Positions 11,453-21,784 of a stretch of DNA of 64,000 nucleotides are shown here, in pieces. A model generated the notes under the pieces. It worked only from the letters and a program-made list of their open reading frames with translations, did not search any database and was not told where the DNA came from. The stretch is from Athripsodes cinereus. Its lineage: Eukaryota > Arthropoda > Insecta > Trichoptera > Leptoceridae. Location of the stretch: assembly GCA_947579605.1 (NCBI GenBank), contig OX388305.1:32067542-32131541 (forward strand). The letters run 5' to 3'. Both the position numbers and the translations under genes were made by a program. The number at the start of each line of letters is the position of its first letter. The stretch's first letter is position 1.

Positions 11453-12227
11453 GACATTATAAAAATTGAGTAGCGCAATGATTGAAATCTATGAGGTAGA
11501 AAAATATAATACTCAAAATATCTTGTAAGTAAATTAGTCATCTTTCCACCATGACTTTTTTTTCCAATTAAGCAGAATTATTAAAATGTTTCTCACAATT
11601 CAATGAAACAAGTTCAATGAATTTGGATTGAATTTTTTTATTCTATTACCGATTATTCTACAACTACACATGTTTTGACCGTACGATGTATCATATTGAA
11701 CAATTGCAACTTTGATGGTTATTGACCCCTGTACGCAGCTGTCGCGCACTGTTTTATATCAAAATACAAGCAGCTGTATCATAGATAAGGTATGTATGTA
11801 TGTAATAAACCTATATTTATATCATAAAATAGTCACTATTCTACGCTAAGATAACACAAACCATTATGTTGTCAATCTCAGCCGAGTACGTCAAAAATTT
11901 ACTCATTAATTTACCTAGAGGTATTATAATTTTTTAGGAATTGGATTTGTAAACTTTGTGTATGTATATTTTTATATATGTTTTTACATTTTTTATGTAT
12001 GTTTTAACATTTTTTTCTTTCTTCATCATCTTTTTTAAAATAAAGTACTTTTTTAGTTGGTAAGTTTATTAGTTGGTTAGAATGGGATCTTGATTGGTTT
12101 GCTCATTGTTGTAATTAGGTAATATATTTATCGTTATAACTGCATGATCCATAAGAATAAATAAAATGCACAATATGTTTGGGTAGGCTTTAATGTTTTT
12201 TCAACGTCTTTTTAAATCCTCACAGTC
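11453..12227. other. AT-rich DNA, nothing identifiable
   Basis: No gene, RNA or repeat recognised. Confidence 0.4.
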
Positions 12228-12475
12228 AATAAGCTTAAGGTGATCGATAGCCTTATAGAAAAGTCTTGGAATTTCCATCGGGAGGTCCGAGGTTCGTATC
12301 ATTTTCAGCTGTCAATTCATTTTCACACCTATACGATACACAAACAATACAAACTGTGATGTTGTTTGGGTTTAACTAGTTATATTATTGTTGTCTTAAA
12401 AATTTAACCCAGCACCGAGATCATTACAGACTTTTGGCCAAGGCGATCTCAGGAGAAAATAAAATGATGCAAACT
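12228..12475 (+). mobile_element. SINE-C, tRNA-derived, decayed
   Basis: GATCGATAGCCTTATAG then GAGGTTCGTATCA are at tRNA A-box/B-box spacing and resemble the minus-strand copy at 7845. The body runs to about ACTCAGATAATTTT. Class is inferred from these two blocks. Confidence 0.45.
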
Positions 12476-12811
12476 CAGATAATTTTTGTTAAAAAAATAT
12501 AACGTAGAGTGTTTACGTAATCTAGTTCAATGTACATATTTTTTTGCATTATTCCATCACTGACTGAGATGGCGCGATCATTTGGGTAGAGATATATTGC
12601 CTATCGTTATTTAACAAAATTAAGTAACATAAATCATTCATTTACCTAAATAGTTGTTTTTGTAATTGACTTTGTCAAAATTAAGGTTACAATGAAATTC
12701 GATAGCTGTGACACTACGAGTATTTGAAAAAATTGAACTAATGTTTACAAATTTAGTGTTTTCCCTAATTTGTAACTAGCTATTTTTTATATAAATATAT
12801 AAAATTTATAT

Positions 12812-13035
12812 TTAGTGGTACACCCGACAATAAATCGGTCTCCCACTTTTTCCCAAATTTCAATATGTATGGTAAAAAATAAACACATTTTACATCTTAA
12901 ATTCAGGGATAAGTTTTGACACCCAACCTAAATGCCTTAATTTTTGTATGCACGGAGAGGAGAGCTTACATATTTATTGCGTGCGGCTGGTCTGCCGGGT
13001 GCCCCACTAGTGATAAATGCCGTGATATTGATATC
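12812..13035 (+). mobile_element. T-SINE copy
   Basis: Forward copy, diverged: ACACCCGACAATAAATCGG at the 5' end, TCTTAAATTCAGGGATAAG in the middle, and GCCCCACTAGTGATAAATG then CCGTGATATTGAT at the shared 3' end. Confidence 0.8.
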
Positions 13036-13109
13036 AGATTTATTTTACTACATTTTAATACGACAAATTTAAATTAATAAAAACTTAACTAACTCTAATC
13101 CATGGCTAA

Positions 13110-13308
13110 ATTAGAATAATAAAAACTAGATATAGAAAAACTAGATCTCTATCTCATGACGAGACAACACTAGTTATTGTTATAATATATAAATATACAT
13201 AAATGTATATAATAAAAATAGAATAATAAAAACTAGATAAATCTCACGACGAGACAATACTAGTTATTGTTATAATATATAAAAATACATAAATTTATAT
13301 AATAAGTG
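13110..13308. repeat. Tandem duplication, about 100 bp, two units
   Basis: 13112-13217 and 13218-13308 repeat the order TAGAATAATAAAAACTAGAT, then CGACGAGACAA, then CTAGTTATTGTTATAATATA. The first unit has an extra copy of an ACTAGAT segment. Confidence 0.8.
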
Positions 13309-13971
13309 ATAGCAAATATTCAGAAATAGTACTCATATAATTTAAAGGGGTGGACATAGAGAATACAACAACAATATAAATTAGTGAATTTTTAATTACC
13401 CCTGAAGGGTCTTATGATGCCGAATCAACCGGTCATTGCCCAACCTATTCACATTCACAGCTGTTCATTGCGTTATCAGGACAGGGTTATTAAACATGAC
13501 ATGCAAAAAAAGTTATTTTATTGAAATTGAATACGCTGTAACAACTTATTACTAAGCAGTTATTGTCTTCATGCTGAATATGAATTATGGTTTATATAAA
13601 ATTACTTTTAAATTATTAGGTTAGCACATCCACGTTTTAATATATTTTTTTTATATTGCAATTTAGAGAAATATTTTATACTTGGAGATTTTAAAGATTA
13701 TAATAAGTATATTAAATAATTTGTGTCATTGTACAGTTTAGATAATAGGTAGCAATGAACGATTTGAAATGAAAACAAATTAGTCTAGAGCCTTTTTTAT
13801 CAGTCAATTTGTTAATACATCTTTATTTACTAAAAGAGCATTATATAAAAGCAAAGTTTATCTTATTAAAGTTTCATAAACAAGCTTAATTATATTTTTT
13901 CATAATTTATTGTAGCTTCATACTTTATTCTTGTAAAAATAACTTGAACATCAAGTTTATTAATTGAGTTG
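13309..13971. other. AT-rich DNA, nothing identifiable
   Basis: No gene or repeat recognised. Confidence 0.35.
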
Positions 13972-14056
13972 ACATTAATTTTATATGTAAACAAACAAAC
14001 TGTTTAATTTATCGACCGACAGTTCTTGGTGGAAGTTCATATTAATAGTTTTTAAT

Positions 14057-14235
14057 TCACTGTGCTTAGGTAGTAGAATTCCACAGCGAAATATAATTTT
14101 TACTAGTTATTCCACTAACTTTATTAGTATTGCGAGCCAGCTTTCAAGAGCTTCCGCTATCATCGTCAAGCAAAACTTTTGCCATTGATAAATTTGCCAC
14201 TAATAAAGTCAATAGTGGAATAACTAGATAGGTAT
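14057..14235. mobile_element. Foldback element with hammerhead-like loop
   Basis: Arms 14103-14128 and 14199-14227 are inverted repeats (CTAGTTATTCCACTA...). The left flank 14057-14093 (GGTAGTAGAATTCCACAGCG) is the same terminal block as at 11012 and 62514, although the arms are unrelated in sequence to those copies. Confidence 0.65.
14130..14173 (-). ncRNA. Hammerhead-like core, C3-to-U
   Basis: On the minus strand: stem I UUGC (14173-14170), core UUGACGA (14169-14163), extra U 14162, helix II 14161-14146 with AGC/GCU and GGAA loop, GAA 14145-14143, helix III AGCUGGCU 14142-14135, C17 at 14134, stem I' GCAA 14133-14130. Only core position 3 departs from CUGANGA. That leaves a U-G wobble with G8. 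Confidence 0.55.
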
Positions 14236-14391
14236 CGTGTTTCATTTTAAAAATTATTAAACAAACTATTTTAAGTCTTATTAATAATATTAACCTGGTT
14301 TCGACTAACAAGGTCACTGTCGAACTATTATTAATAAATACAGTAAAACCTAAAACAGTTTGTTTGTTTACATAAATTTAATATCAAGCTT

Positions 14392-14884
14392 AATGAAAGT
14401 GTTAAAATTAAATAAACCGCGAATAAAACTGCTTGCTGTTCTAAATATATAATAGTATATTATTTTATAAACCCTACTTATTCACTTAATATCGCTAACG
14501 ACAGTTTGTTCCTAATCGCCCTGTACTTTCAACTGGATTTACTATTTACATATATCTGTAATGCAGACATACAGCTGCTATACCTACTATACCAGTACCT
14601 AATAATAATATTATCCCTGCATTAACAACAATATACCTAGTATTGTATTCTATGTAGTCCCATTTCATTTTTTATGTATATATGTTTGTATGAAAGAAAT
14701 TTGAATATTCCGCTACATGTGATTTGCATAAGCGTGTCACATTATGAGGAGAGAATTGTTATTATTATTATTATATGTGAAACATTTGTGTGGAATTAAT
14801 AAAATGACGTATAAATTTTAGAATTCATATGGACTAGTAAAGATATTGTGCTTCTGCGATAAACTCGTTCAATATCATTTTGTT
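14392..14884. other. AT-rich DNA, nothing identifiable
   Basis: A short ATT/TTA microsatellite lies near 14758-14776; otherwise nothing recognised. Confidence 0.35.
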
Positions 14885-15062
14885 TACATACATACATACA
14901 TCTTCTTCCCCTTGTCCTAGTTGGGTTGGGGCACCATTGCGCCTAGGTACCTACCTCCTCCAGAGATCCCTGTCCACCGCTGCTTCCAGGACCTCTGGCC
15001 ACTCCAAACCACGCCTTTCAACACACAAGTTTGACACCTGCCTTTGCCAGCTTCTTCTAGGG
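14885..15062 (-). mobile_element. LINE-B 3' end
   Basis: The minus strand matches LINE-B at 51266-51548, including the stretch coding RYLGAM near the C-terminus and the ATGT tail, here (ACAT)n at 14886-14901 on the + strand. Severely 5'-truncated. The longer open frame over it (to 15255) continues into unrelated DNA and is not taken as a gene. Confidence 0.75.
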
Positions 15063-15861
15063 CTTCTTCTTCATTTTGTTTAGTAAATTCAAATTCGTTT
15101 ATTTCCTCAAATAAGCATATATAACACCTATCCACATCCTCTGTAACTGTGACGCACTCGCTCGCAATCGAAGTCATATCCTCGGAGGTCCACTGCTGGA
15201 CTCTGAGAAGGTGAGGCTTCTCACACCAAGACAGATAGTGTACTGCATGACGCACCTAGGTCTTGAGAGTGAGATATGACACAGAAAGATGTCACAATAG
15301 ATCTATTATGGTCGCGGTGACACAAGGGATGCAAGGTTCCTTGACCTTTATGGAAAAAAGCATATATAATCAAATACAGTTCAAACATCCATAATATGCC
15401 AATAAAACTAATTCCACATTGCCACCTCACTAGGATAAAATAAATACTACGTTTTTATTGTTTTTATCGTTTTATTGTAGTATTTTGTGCATTTTATTGC
15501 AATATAGCTGAACGTAATGAACATAAAGGGCGTCATCTTTGTGGCTTTAAAAATAAGATATTACGGATTGGCTGGAAGAAATCGCATAGGTATGTGAAAA
15601 GCCCGCCTTTTGGTATTCTGTATTTTGTTGTGTACTACATATTGGATAGGTACCAATAAAGTTTTATTTATTATTATTATTTATTACATTCAGATGGGTG
15701 CAATAGGTACCTCATCGCTGAATTAAAGAGGTCGTATATATTATCTACTTTTTATTTTATATTTTGTATTTTACTACCTACTTGTTTTTTTACAATAAAC
15801 TGGAACATTTTTATAATTATTGATTCCAATAATTTAATCACAAAACTACCTACTCCTATTA
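15063..15861. other. No identifiable gene
   Basis: Frames of 69-112 codons near 15221-15430 have no recognisable motif. AT content rises after 15600. Confidence 0.3.
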
Positions 15862-16430
15862 CTATACCATCACGGCAGGGGTACCCAGCAGACAAGCTGC
15901 ATATAATATATTATACATGTAAGCCGTACTCTCCCTGTCAACACAAAATTAAGACATTCAAGTTGGGTGGCAAATCTCATCGCTGAATTCAAGATTCAAT
16001 TCAATAAACACCTGCCTTTTACATATTACTCAAACTTGGGAAACATATTCTTTGTAAATCATGGGAAACATATTCTTTGTAAATCATGGGAAACATATTC
16101 TTTGTAAATCATGGGAAACATATTCTTTGTAAATCATGGGAAACATATTCTTTGTAAATCATGGGAAACATATTCTTTGTAAATCATGGGAAACATATTC
16201 TTTGTAAATCATGGGAAACATATTCTTTGTAAATCATGGGAAACATATTCTTTGTAAATCATGGGAAACATATTCTTTGTAAATCATGGGAAACATATTC
16301 TTTGTAAATCATGGGAAACATATTCTTTGTAAATCATGGGAAACATATTCTTTGTAAATCATGGGAAACATATTCTTTGTAAATCATGGGAAACATATTC
16401 TTTGCCGGGCGCTCATGAATCGTGACAATA
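15862..16430 (-). mobile_element. T-SINE copy interrupted by a minisatellite
   Basis: Reverse T-SINE: ACTATACCATCACGGC tail join at 15862, TTAAGACATTCAAG and CATCGCTGAATTCAAG in the middle, CCTGCCTTTTACATATTACT, then the array, then CCGGGCGCTCATGAA, which is the family 5' terminus. The array sits where other copies have GGGAGACCAATTCTTTA. Confidence 0.85.
16038..16404. repeat. 25-bp minisatellite, 14.7 units
   Basis: Unit GGGAAACATATTC + TTTGTAAATCAT repeated without visible differences; 14 full units and a 17-bp partial. The homogeneity implies very recent expansion, or an assembly-resolved array whose true length may differ. Confidence 0.95.
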
Positions 16431-16946
16431 TTATTTCATGTTATTTGTAGTTTATGAGTTATCACATTAGCGACCCCTCCCCCACAGTGGCCTAAATGTT
16501 TATAATACAAATAGGTACTTATACTTCAAGGTTATACGATAGTCGTCAGAATAGATTCATATATCAAATAATATTCATGTAGCAGAAGCTAATACAAATA
16601 CTCGTATTTTCAGACATCCTACCCCCTTTTTTATTTCCACAAAGTCTTCTCACAGTCCTATTAATTGTTATCAGCTGTACAATTTTCATCCTCTAATATC
16701 TTATTTTAATAATCATTTTAGTCATCAATTCCTCATTTTTAATATTTAATAAAAAAATAGTTTTATTAATTATAGGCGGCTGGTGTGGCGCGGAGGTAAC
16801 GCTCTTGCCTTTGAGTCACGAGGTCCCGGGTTCAATTCTCGGCAAAGGCAAAATGAGGAATGACCTCTTTCAAATTTTCCTGAGTCTGGGTTTTACATGT
16901 ATATGTGTTTAATGCATTGTATATATGTGTATCATCGTGTTGGTAC

Positions 16947-17451
16947 CAGGGTTGCCAGGTCTTTTCCAAAAAAATACCGAACATTGAGCAAAAAATGTTT
17001 TAATCGTTGATCTATATTATGACCTTAAAATACAAAGTACCATTACACAAGAAGCAACTAGCCCCCCATAACTTATAAATATTTTATTTTTTATCACTAA
17101 TGCACGCTTCCAGCAATGTCTTATTTGCTTTAAATGCCCCATGCATTTCGCGACATGTCAAGCTGAAATTACATCGTATACATAATTCAGCCTCCACCAT
17201 GTCCACACTTAATTTATTACGGCTGTTCGTCCAGTTATAAACTCTACTCTTTCCACATAAGCATTACTACATTGGTACTGCCATTATCGTTTAAATTATC
17301 TGTTTCAAGTTAGGGCTTATGTCGTTTGTTAGGGAGAAAAATCAATCAGAAAAAAATACCGAACCGCCCATACTTCGGTATTTTTTTCATACCGAACACG
17401 GTGCTAAAATACCGAATGGTTCGATAGAATACCGAACACCTGGCAACACTG
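16947..17451. mobile_element. hAT transposon, 505 bp, with 8-bp TSD
   Basis: Ends CAGGGTTGCCAGGT and (reverse) CAGTGTTGCCAGGT are 14-bp terminal inverted repeats with one mismatch. They are flanked by GTTGGTAC at 16939-16946 and 17452-17459, an exact 8-bp target duplication inside SINE-A. Subterminal ATACCGAA repeats occur several times near both ends. CAG-type ends and an 8-bp duplication define the hAT superfamily. Internally deleted and non-autonomous. Confidence 0.9.
17084..17269 (-). pseudogene. hAT transposase C-terminal remnant
   Basis: The minus strand inside the hAT is open for about 60 codons, ending with TAA at 17084-17086. It includes NWTNSRNKLSVDMVEAELC and then MHGAFKANKTLLEACISDK. 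The order SRN-(K/R)-L-S-V...VE...L...N followed by a short Cys/Leu-rich tail resembles the end of the hAT dimerisation (hATC) region. No start, no catalytic core and no zinc finger remain, so it cannot encode a working transposase. The assignment rests on position in a hAT and on motif resemblance. Confidence 0.6.
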
Positions 17452-17776
17452 GTTGGTACCCATAATACAAGATTCATCTTAATTTGGGACTAGCTCGATC
17501 TGTATGAACTGTCTATGAATGTTATGTTATTATAATCTATTATATTGACACTTATCTGCGAAAAGATTTTCTTGCTGTCATGTGTCTCATTATAACTATA
17601 AATAAATAAAACAACTTTACATAAATATCCTTTATTTATTTACAAGTTACACGGACAATATACAATACATGGTTATGGCAAAAATCAACTAAAGATTTTG
17701 ATTTAATTTATGCAAAATTCAATGTTGTTTAATTAATAGTATCGGCATTAACTTTGTAATACTTCATTTTAAATTA

Positions 17777-17981
17777 TCAAATAAAATAAAATAAATATTT
17801 ATTATTTTGTTTTGTGTAACTGTTGAGTAAGACTAACGCACGACCGGCGTTTAGATCAGATCTAGTAGTATAGATCAGCACCTGATGATGCGAACTCGTA
17901 GTCCGCGAAACCAGTCGTGCGTTAGTCTTACTCAACAGTGACACAAAACAAAATAATAAATATTTATTTTATTTTATTTGA
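17777..17981. mobile_element. Foldback element with hammerhead ribozyme
   Basis: Arms 17777-17844 and 17914-17981 are 68-bp inverted repeats with one mismatch. The 69-nt loop carries a canonical hammerhead on the + strand. The right arm begins two bases before the predicted cleavage site, so the left arm is an inverted copy of the 3' cleavage product. A half copy of the same family lies at 44547. Confidence 0.85.
17878..17920 (+). ncRNA. Type I hammerhead ribozyme candidate
   Basis: Stem I GCAC 17878-17881; core CUGAUGA 17882-17888; extra U 17889; helix II GCG.ACU with AGU.CGC (17890-17906, one A-C mismatch, loop CGU); GAA 17907-17909; helix III A-C with G-U and a CA loop (17910-17915); C17 at 17916; stem I' GUGC 17917-17920. 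All catalytic residues (G5, A6, G8, A9, G12, A13, A14) are canonical and the triplet is GUC. Predicted cut between 17916 and 17917. The extra base after A9 is a known tolerated variation in natural hammerheads. Confidence 0.75.
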
Positions 17982-18161
17982 TAATAAACATTAATTCAAA
18001 AATTACAGATAAAATAGCCAAACTACATAGAAAACTAATGATTGACACAAATAGTACATAAATGATATTTATATTAATAAAAACACTGCAATTACTCAAA
18101 ATTTGTTGTAACGAAATTCAATTCTTTAAAATTAGTTTTAATAACAATTCTTTAACAATTA

Positions 18162-18242
18162 TATACCTATTAATATAAAATAATTACCTAATTAATTAAT
18201 ATTTTATATTAATAGGTATATTATACCTATTAATATAAAATA
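18162..18242. repeat. 21-bp unit, inverted then direct
   Basis: TATACCTATTAATATAAAATA (one base over 20, split as TATACCTATTAA + TATAAAATA) occurs at 18162-18182, inverted at 18200-18220, and direct again at 18222-18242, all without mismatches. Cruciform-capable. Confidence 0.85.
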
Positions 18243-20345
18243 TTCATAGTAAGTAGAATATTTGCTTCTAAGTTATGACCATAATTCATAATATAGTTCC
18301 AATGTTAGAATGTATCCGAGGTCACTGACCGATTGCACCCTACTGCATTATTTATATGTGTATGTACGTAACAATACTCTTTATAACAATGCATCCGATC
18401 ACATGGTCCCTATGATCACAATGCCTACCTATATAGTTAGGTATACATATTTACTATATAGGTATTCTCCCCATATTCGTATATCATATTATACTAGTGT
18501 TATTAAACCCGACTTCTATCAGGAAATATAAACATCAAAATATTGACAAATTATGTAACACTATTTTAAAAAGTATATAGGTAATTTACGCACAGGGTTT
18601 CCTGAGAAATGGAAACAATGTGGAGAAGATAGGTAATTTAAAAGTTGGCAACTCCACGTTGGATATATTTTTAACAATTTATGACGAATTAATGCAAAAT
18701 ATTACTACCTAATTTACTTTTGATTAGTTATTTATTTTATTTTAATAGCTGTTATAATATTTAGGCACAAATAGGTGCATATTATTTTGAACGTTACAAT
18801 CATGATAGTAAAATATTTTTCCTTCTTATAATATAAACACAATAAAATGAAAATGTTGATTTTAGACAAAACCCAGAACAATATATTCACTACCGATACA
18901 TAATATGTTATGACATAATATCATATAATATCGCAATCTGTAATAATCCTATCAATAAAAAATATATGGTAATGTTTTAAGTCTAAAGGATGGGACTGTA
19001 GGTGTATAATTTTTCTTCTGGTGGTAATATAGAGTACATATTATAAACATACAAACATTTATATCCGAACTGATTAAGATATTTATATGGAGTCGTGTGA
19101 TTTGGTGATTTGGTAGGTAGGTATACAATGCATGGTCCCGTTATATCGTTGTCCTTATCAGAATGTATAGACCTACATGCCTACCCATAGCGAATCATAA
19201 TACTACAATCACGGTTTTTATAGTTAGTTCCCCAAAGTACCTACAGGATAATCGAAAAGTTACTGTTATTTAAATAATGACGAGGCTAGGATATACTGAA
19301 AAAAATGTTTCATATAACAACGAGAGAGAGACCTCCGTCGATTTCTTAGGATGTTAACTAAATATAGAATTCTTCTAATTGAGTACCATTACTATAAATA
19401 AATAAATAATAAATTTAACCATACTTGGAACCACTCTAGATTAATCATTCCAATTGATCACACTCACCGATAGTCAGCCTATTTGAATAGGTATTAACTA
19501 CATAGGTAGATATGTTGTATATGATACACATACATTTATGTGAACTTCCTAAGGAGTGCACGACACAGAGTTTCGACGCTTGTGAATCGACTCAAGCCTT
19601 GTTTAAGAGTATATAGTTCACATCCAATTGTGTCAAAAATTCATAACATAAATAAAATAAATAATGACTAGACAATCGATAGACATAAACTTCTAACTTT
19701 GGAACTTTCTATCTAGCTGGAGATCCCGGGAATTAAATATTCTCACTGCTGATTAATTCGTTGGTTATAAATTGCTTTCTTGTTTCTAAAAATACCTACT
19801 AGTATTAATCTTTTGTTTTGAAATTGAAAATAAAAATCTATTAAAGCGATAATTTTCATAAGGGAGAAATGTTTTTTTTTTCTTGAAATGGATATGGTAA
19901 CATTATTTATATATTTTGGTAGCCAGTAGGCGAACTGTACGTAAAAAATATGCAAGTTGCCATCTTCTAACTAGTAAATACATATTTCAATTTGTATATA
20001 TTTCATCTTTTAGCGGTTGCATAATTATATTTATTGACACTGTTGATATTTTTTGACGTTTTGATTACTAACACTTTCACTTTACAACTAGCTTTACTGT
20101 TATTTCTAAATTTCTATGGTATTGCGCTCACATTTTAAAATATAAGACATAATTTTTTTTTTGAAAATTTCATATATTTAAAACCAGATTAAGATGTATT
20201 TTTTCATCCCAAATATATCGTTTACACCATTCATAAAAATTTATTCGTCTCTACGATAAACCTTGTAAACGTTACACACAACTTTTCTTTGTAGCTTTTA
20301 AAAAAAAGTTAAATATCTTTTTATTCGTGTTTGTACACCCTGTGT
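18243..20345. other. AT-rich DNA with a foldback relic
   Basis: At 19318-19355 AACGAGAGAGAGACC...GTCGATTTCTTAGGA is a decayed fragment of the hammerhead foldback family. Nothing else recognised. Confidence 0.35.
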
Positions 20346-20530
20346 CGAGGGCATGGGGTATTGTCACCCCATCATAAGGATTTTTTCCCAAGGGCACACC
20401 ACCCGGCCCATTCATCCCTAGGCCGCGCATGCGTACCACCGCTACTTTTGATTCAACAAGAGAGAGACGGAGAGAATGAAAGGGAAATCCTTACTATGAC
20501 AATACCCTTTGAAGTGACAAGGACGGCACA
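20346..20530. mobile_element. Candidate MITE with imperfect inverted repeats
   Basis: GGGTATTGTCACCCCATCAT + AAGGATTT near the left end is mirrored by AAATCCTTACTATGACAATA + CCC near the right. The interior is GC-rich (CCTAGGCCGCGCATGCG), unlike its surroundings. No target duplication identified. Confidence 0.5.
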
Positions 20531-21269
20531 AGGTATATATTAAACTACCCCATTATTTCACAACGTCATATTATTTTGATTAAGTGCAACTGTAGATGGG
20601 TTCATTTTATTATAATAACACACATTAATCAGGCCTAGGTATACCTATTTAATTTGGACGCAATATGAAGATAGCAGTATTAATAAAAAATATATTTGGT
20701 AAATTTTGTGTAGGACTTAAAGAAAAATATTTATATTTTCATGCTACTAATTGAATAATGATGTAATACTTTTTCAGATATACTATGAAATATTAGAATA
20801 ACCTAGTTATGTATATAAATATCTGAATATTAATTTAAATAAAACAAATTATAATAAAGTTTGTTTTAAATGTTAAAATACGTTACTTACGCCTTTTGTT
20901 TTGTCTGATATCCGTAATTTATTTTTACTCTGATACCAGCAATCATGAAAGTTGTTTTGAGGTACCTATATTAATTAAAAAATAAATGTTATATTTAAAA
21001 AAAGAACAATTGTTGTGAATATTATCTTTGTTTTTATTTGTTCAGAATTGTTGTTTTACATTTGTTTTATTTCTTTGATATACTCATGCTTATTTGGACT
21101 GACATAATTAATGTAATTTATTTATCGTAGACCTGTTATTTTCTATTGACTTCTTTTGTTTTGCACTATTTATTGATTTTTTTGACTGTTACTTATTAAC
21201 TAATTACTCTATTTATACAAAAATGTATTTTTGACTATTGCGTCTGTTTGTGCTTGTTGTTTATCTTAC
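20531..21269. other. AT-rich DNA, nothing identifiable
   Basis: No gene or repeat recognised. Confidence 0.35.
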
Positions 21270-21333
21270 TGCTTGTTTAACATGTAAAAGGCTCACGCCG
21301 TGTGTTCATCTAAATAAAATAAATAAATAAATA
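21270..21333 (+). mobile_element. LINE 3' tail
   Basis: ACATGTAAAAGGCTCACGCC followed by AAATAAATAAATAAAT-type tail; same end as the reversed copy at 8780. Confidence 0.55.
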
Positions 21334-21784
21334 TTGCAAATATAGAAATATGAATTTGTTATATCGAACTGTCGAGCCATATGGAATCAGATATAACATT
21401 AATTAGGTTTTTATTTACTTAATTTAGACAGTAAACATCATTTGCCTTTACACGACAAATTAACATAATATAATTAGGTAGGTACATTGTGACTTTGGGA
21501 GAAGCTTAAAAGTTCTATTTCCAAAGCACTTATTCTGCTAATCAAAAATATTTAAGTTTTCTATAAAATATAATGTATTGAACAATATTATGCTAATGTG
21601 AGCGATAATATATATCCTTACCGTGAAATTTAGATATAGCTCCTTCCATTTCGAATGCTTTTCAATAAAAATAAAGTATTCTATTTTTTCGGTGGTAACC
21701 TTATTTTTTTTTTATTTATTTTATTTAACATATTTTTTACAAGTACATTTTTTACAAGTACATTATGAAAGTTCATTTTTTTTA

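Larger units (their letters stand above)
13972..14391. mobile_element. Foldback element with another foldback inside
   Basis: Outer inverted repeats ATGTAAACAAACAAACTG (about 13986) and CAGTTTGTTTGTTTACAT (about 14354) bound a segment holding a second foldback at 14057-14235. A second inner inverted repeat (14258-14290 with 14322-14373) surrounds a degenerate hammerhead-like core on the minus strand at 14276-14330: helix II GAC/GUC with a 7-nt loop, GAA, ACCAGGU, then an AU-rich stem I that continues into the arms. Confidence 0.55.
16774..17540 (+). mobile_element. SINE-A, tRNA-derived, split by a hAT
   Basis: The head has a tRNA-like pol III promoter: GGCGCGGAGGTAACGC (A-box region) and CGGGTTCAATTCTCG (B-box). 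The body CCTGAGTCTGGGTTTTACAT and ATGTATATGTG leads to GTTGGTAC at 16939, where a 505-bp element is inserted. The SINE resumes at 17452 (GTTGGTACCCATAATAC) and ends in GTTATGTTATTAT. Other copies: 40890 and 60073. Confidence 0.9.

Noticed and set aside
13972..14391. Penelope-like element body around the foldbacks.
   Set aside because: No reverse transcriptase or GIY-YIG motif is seen in any frame; only non-autonomous foldbacks are supported.
14917..15255. 112-codon minus-strand frame that could be called a gene.
   Set aside because: Its C-terminal part is the LINE-B 3' end and the rest shows no motif; a chance fusion.
16038..16404. Regular repeats that might suggest a CRISPR array.
   Set aside because: Units are head-to-tail without spacers and the DNA is eukaryotic; this is a minisatellite.
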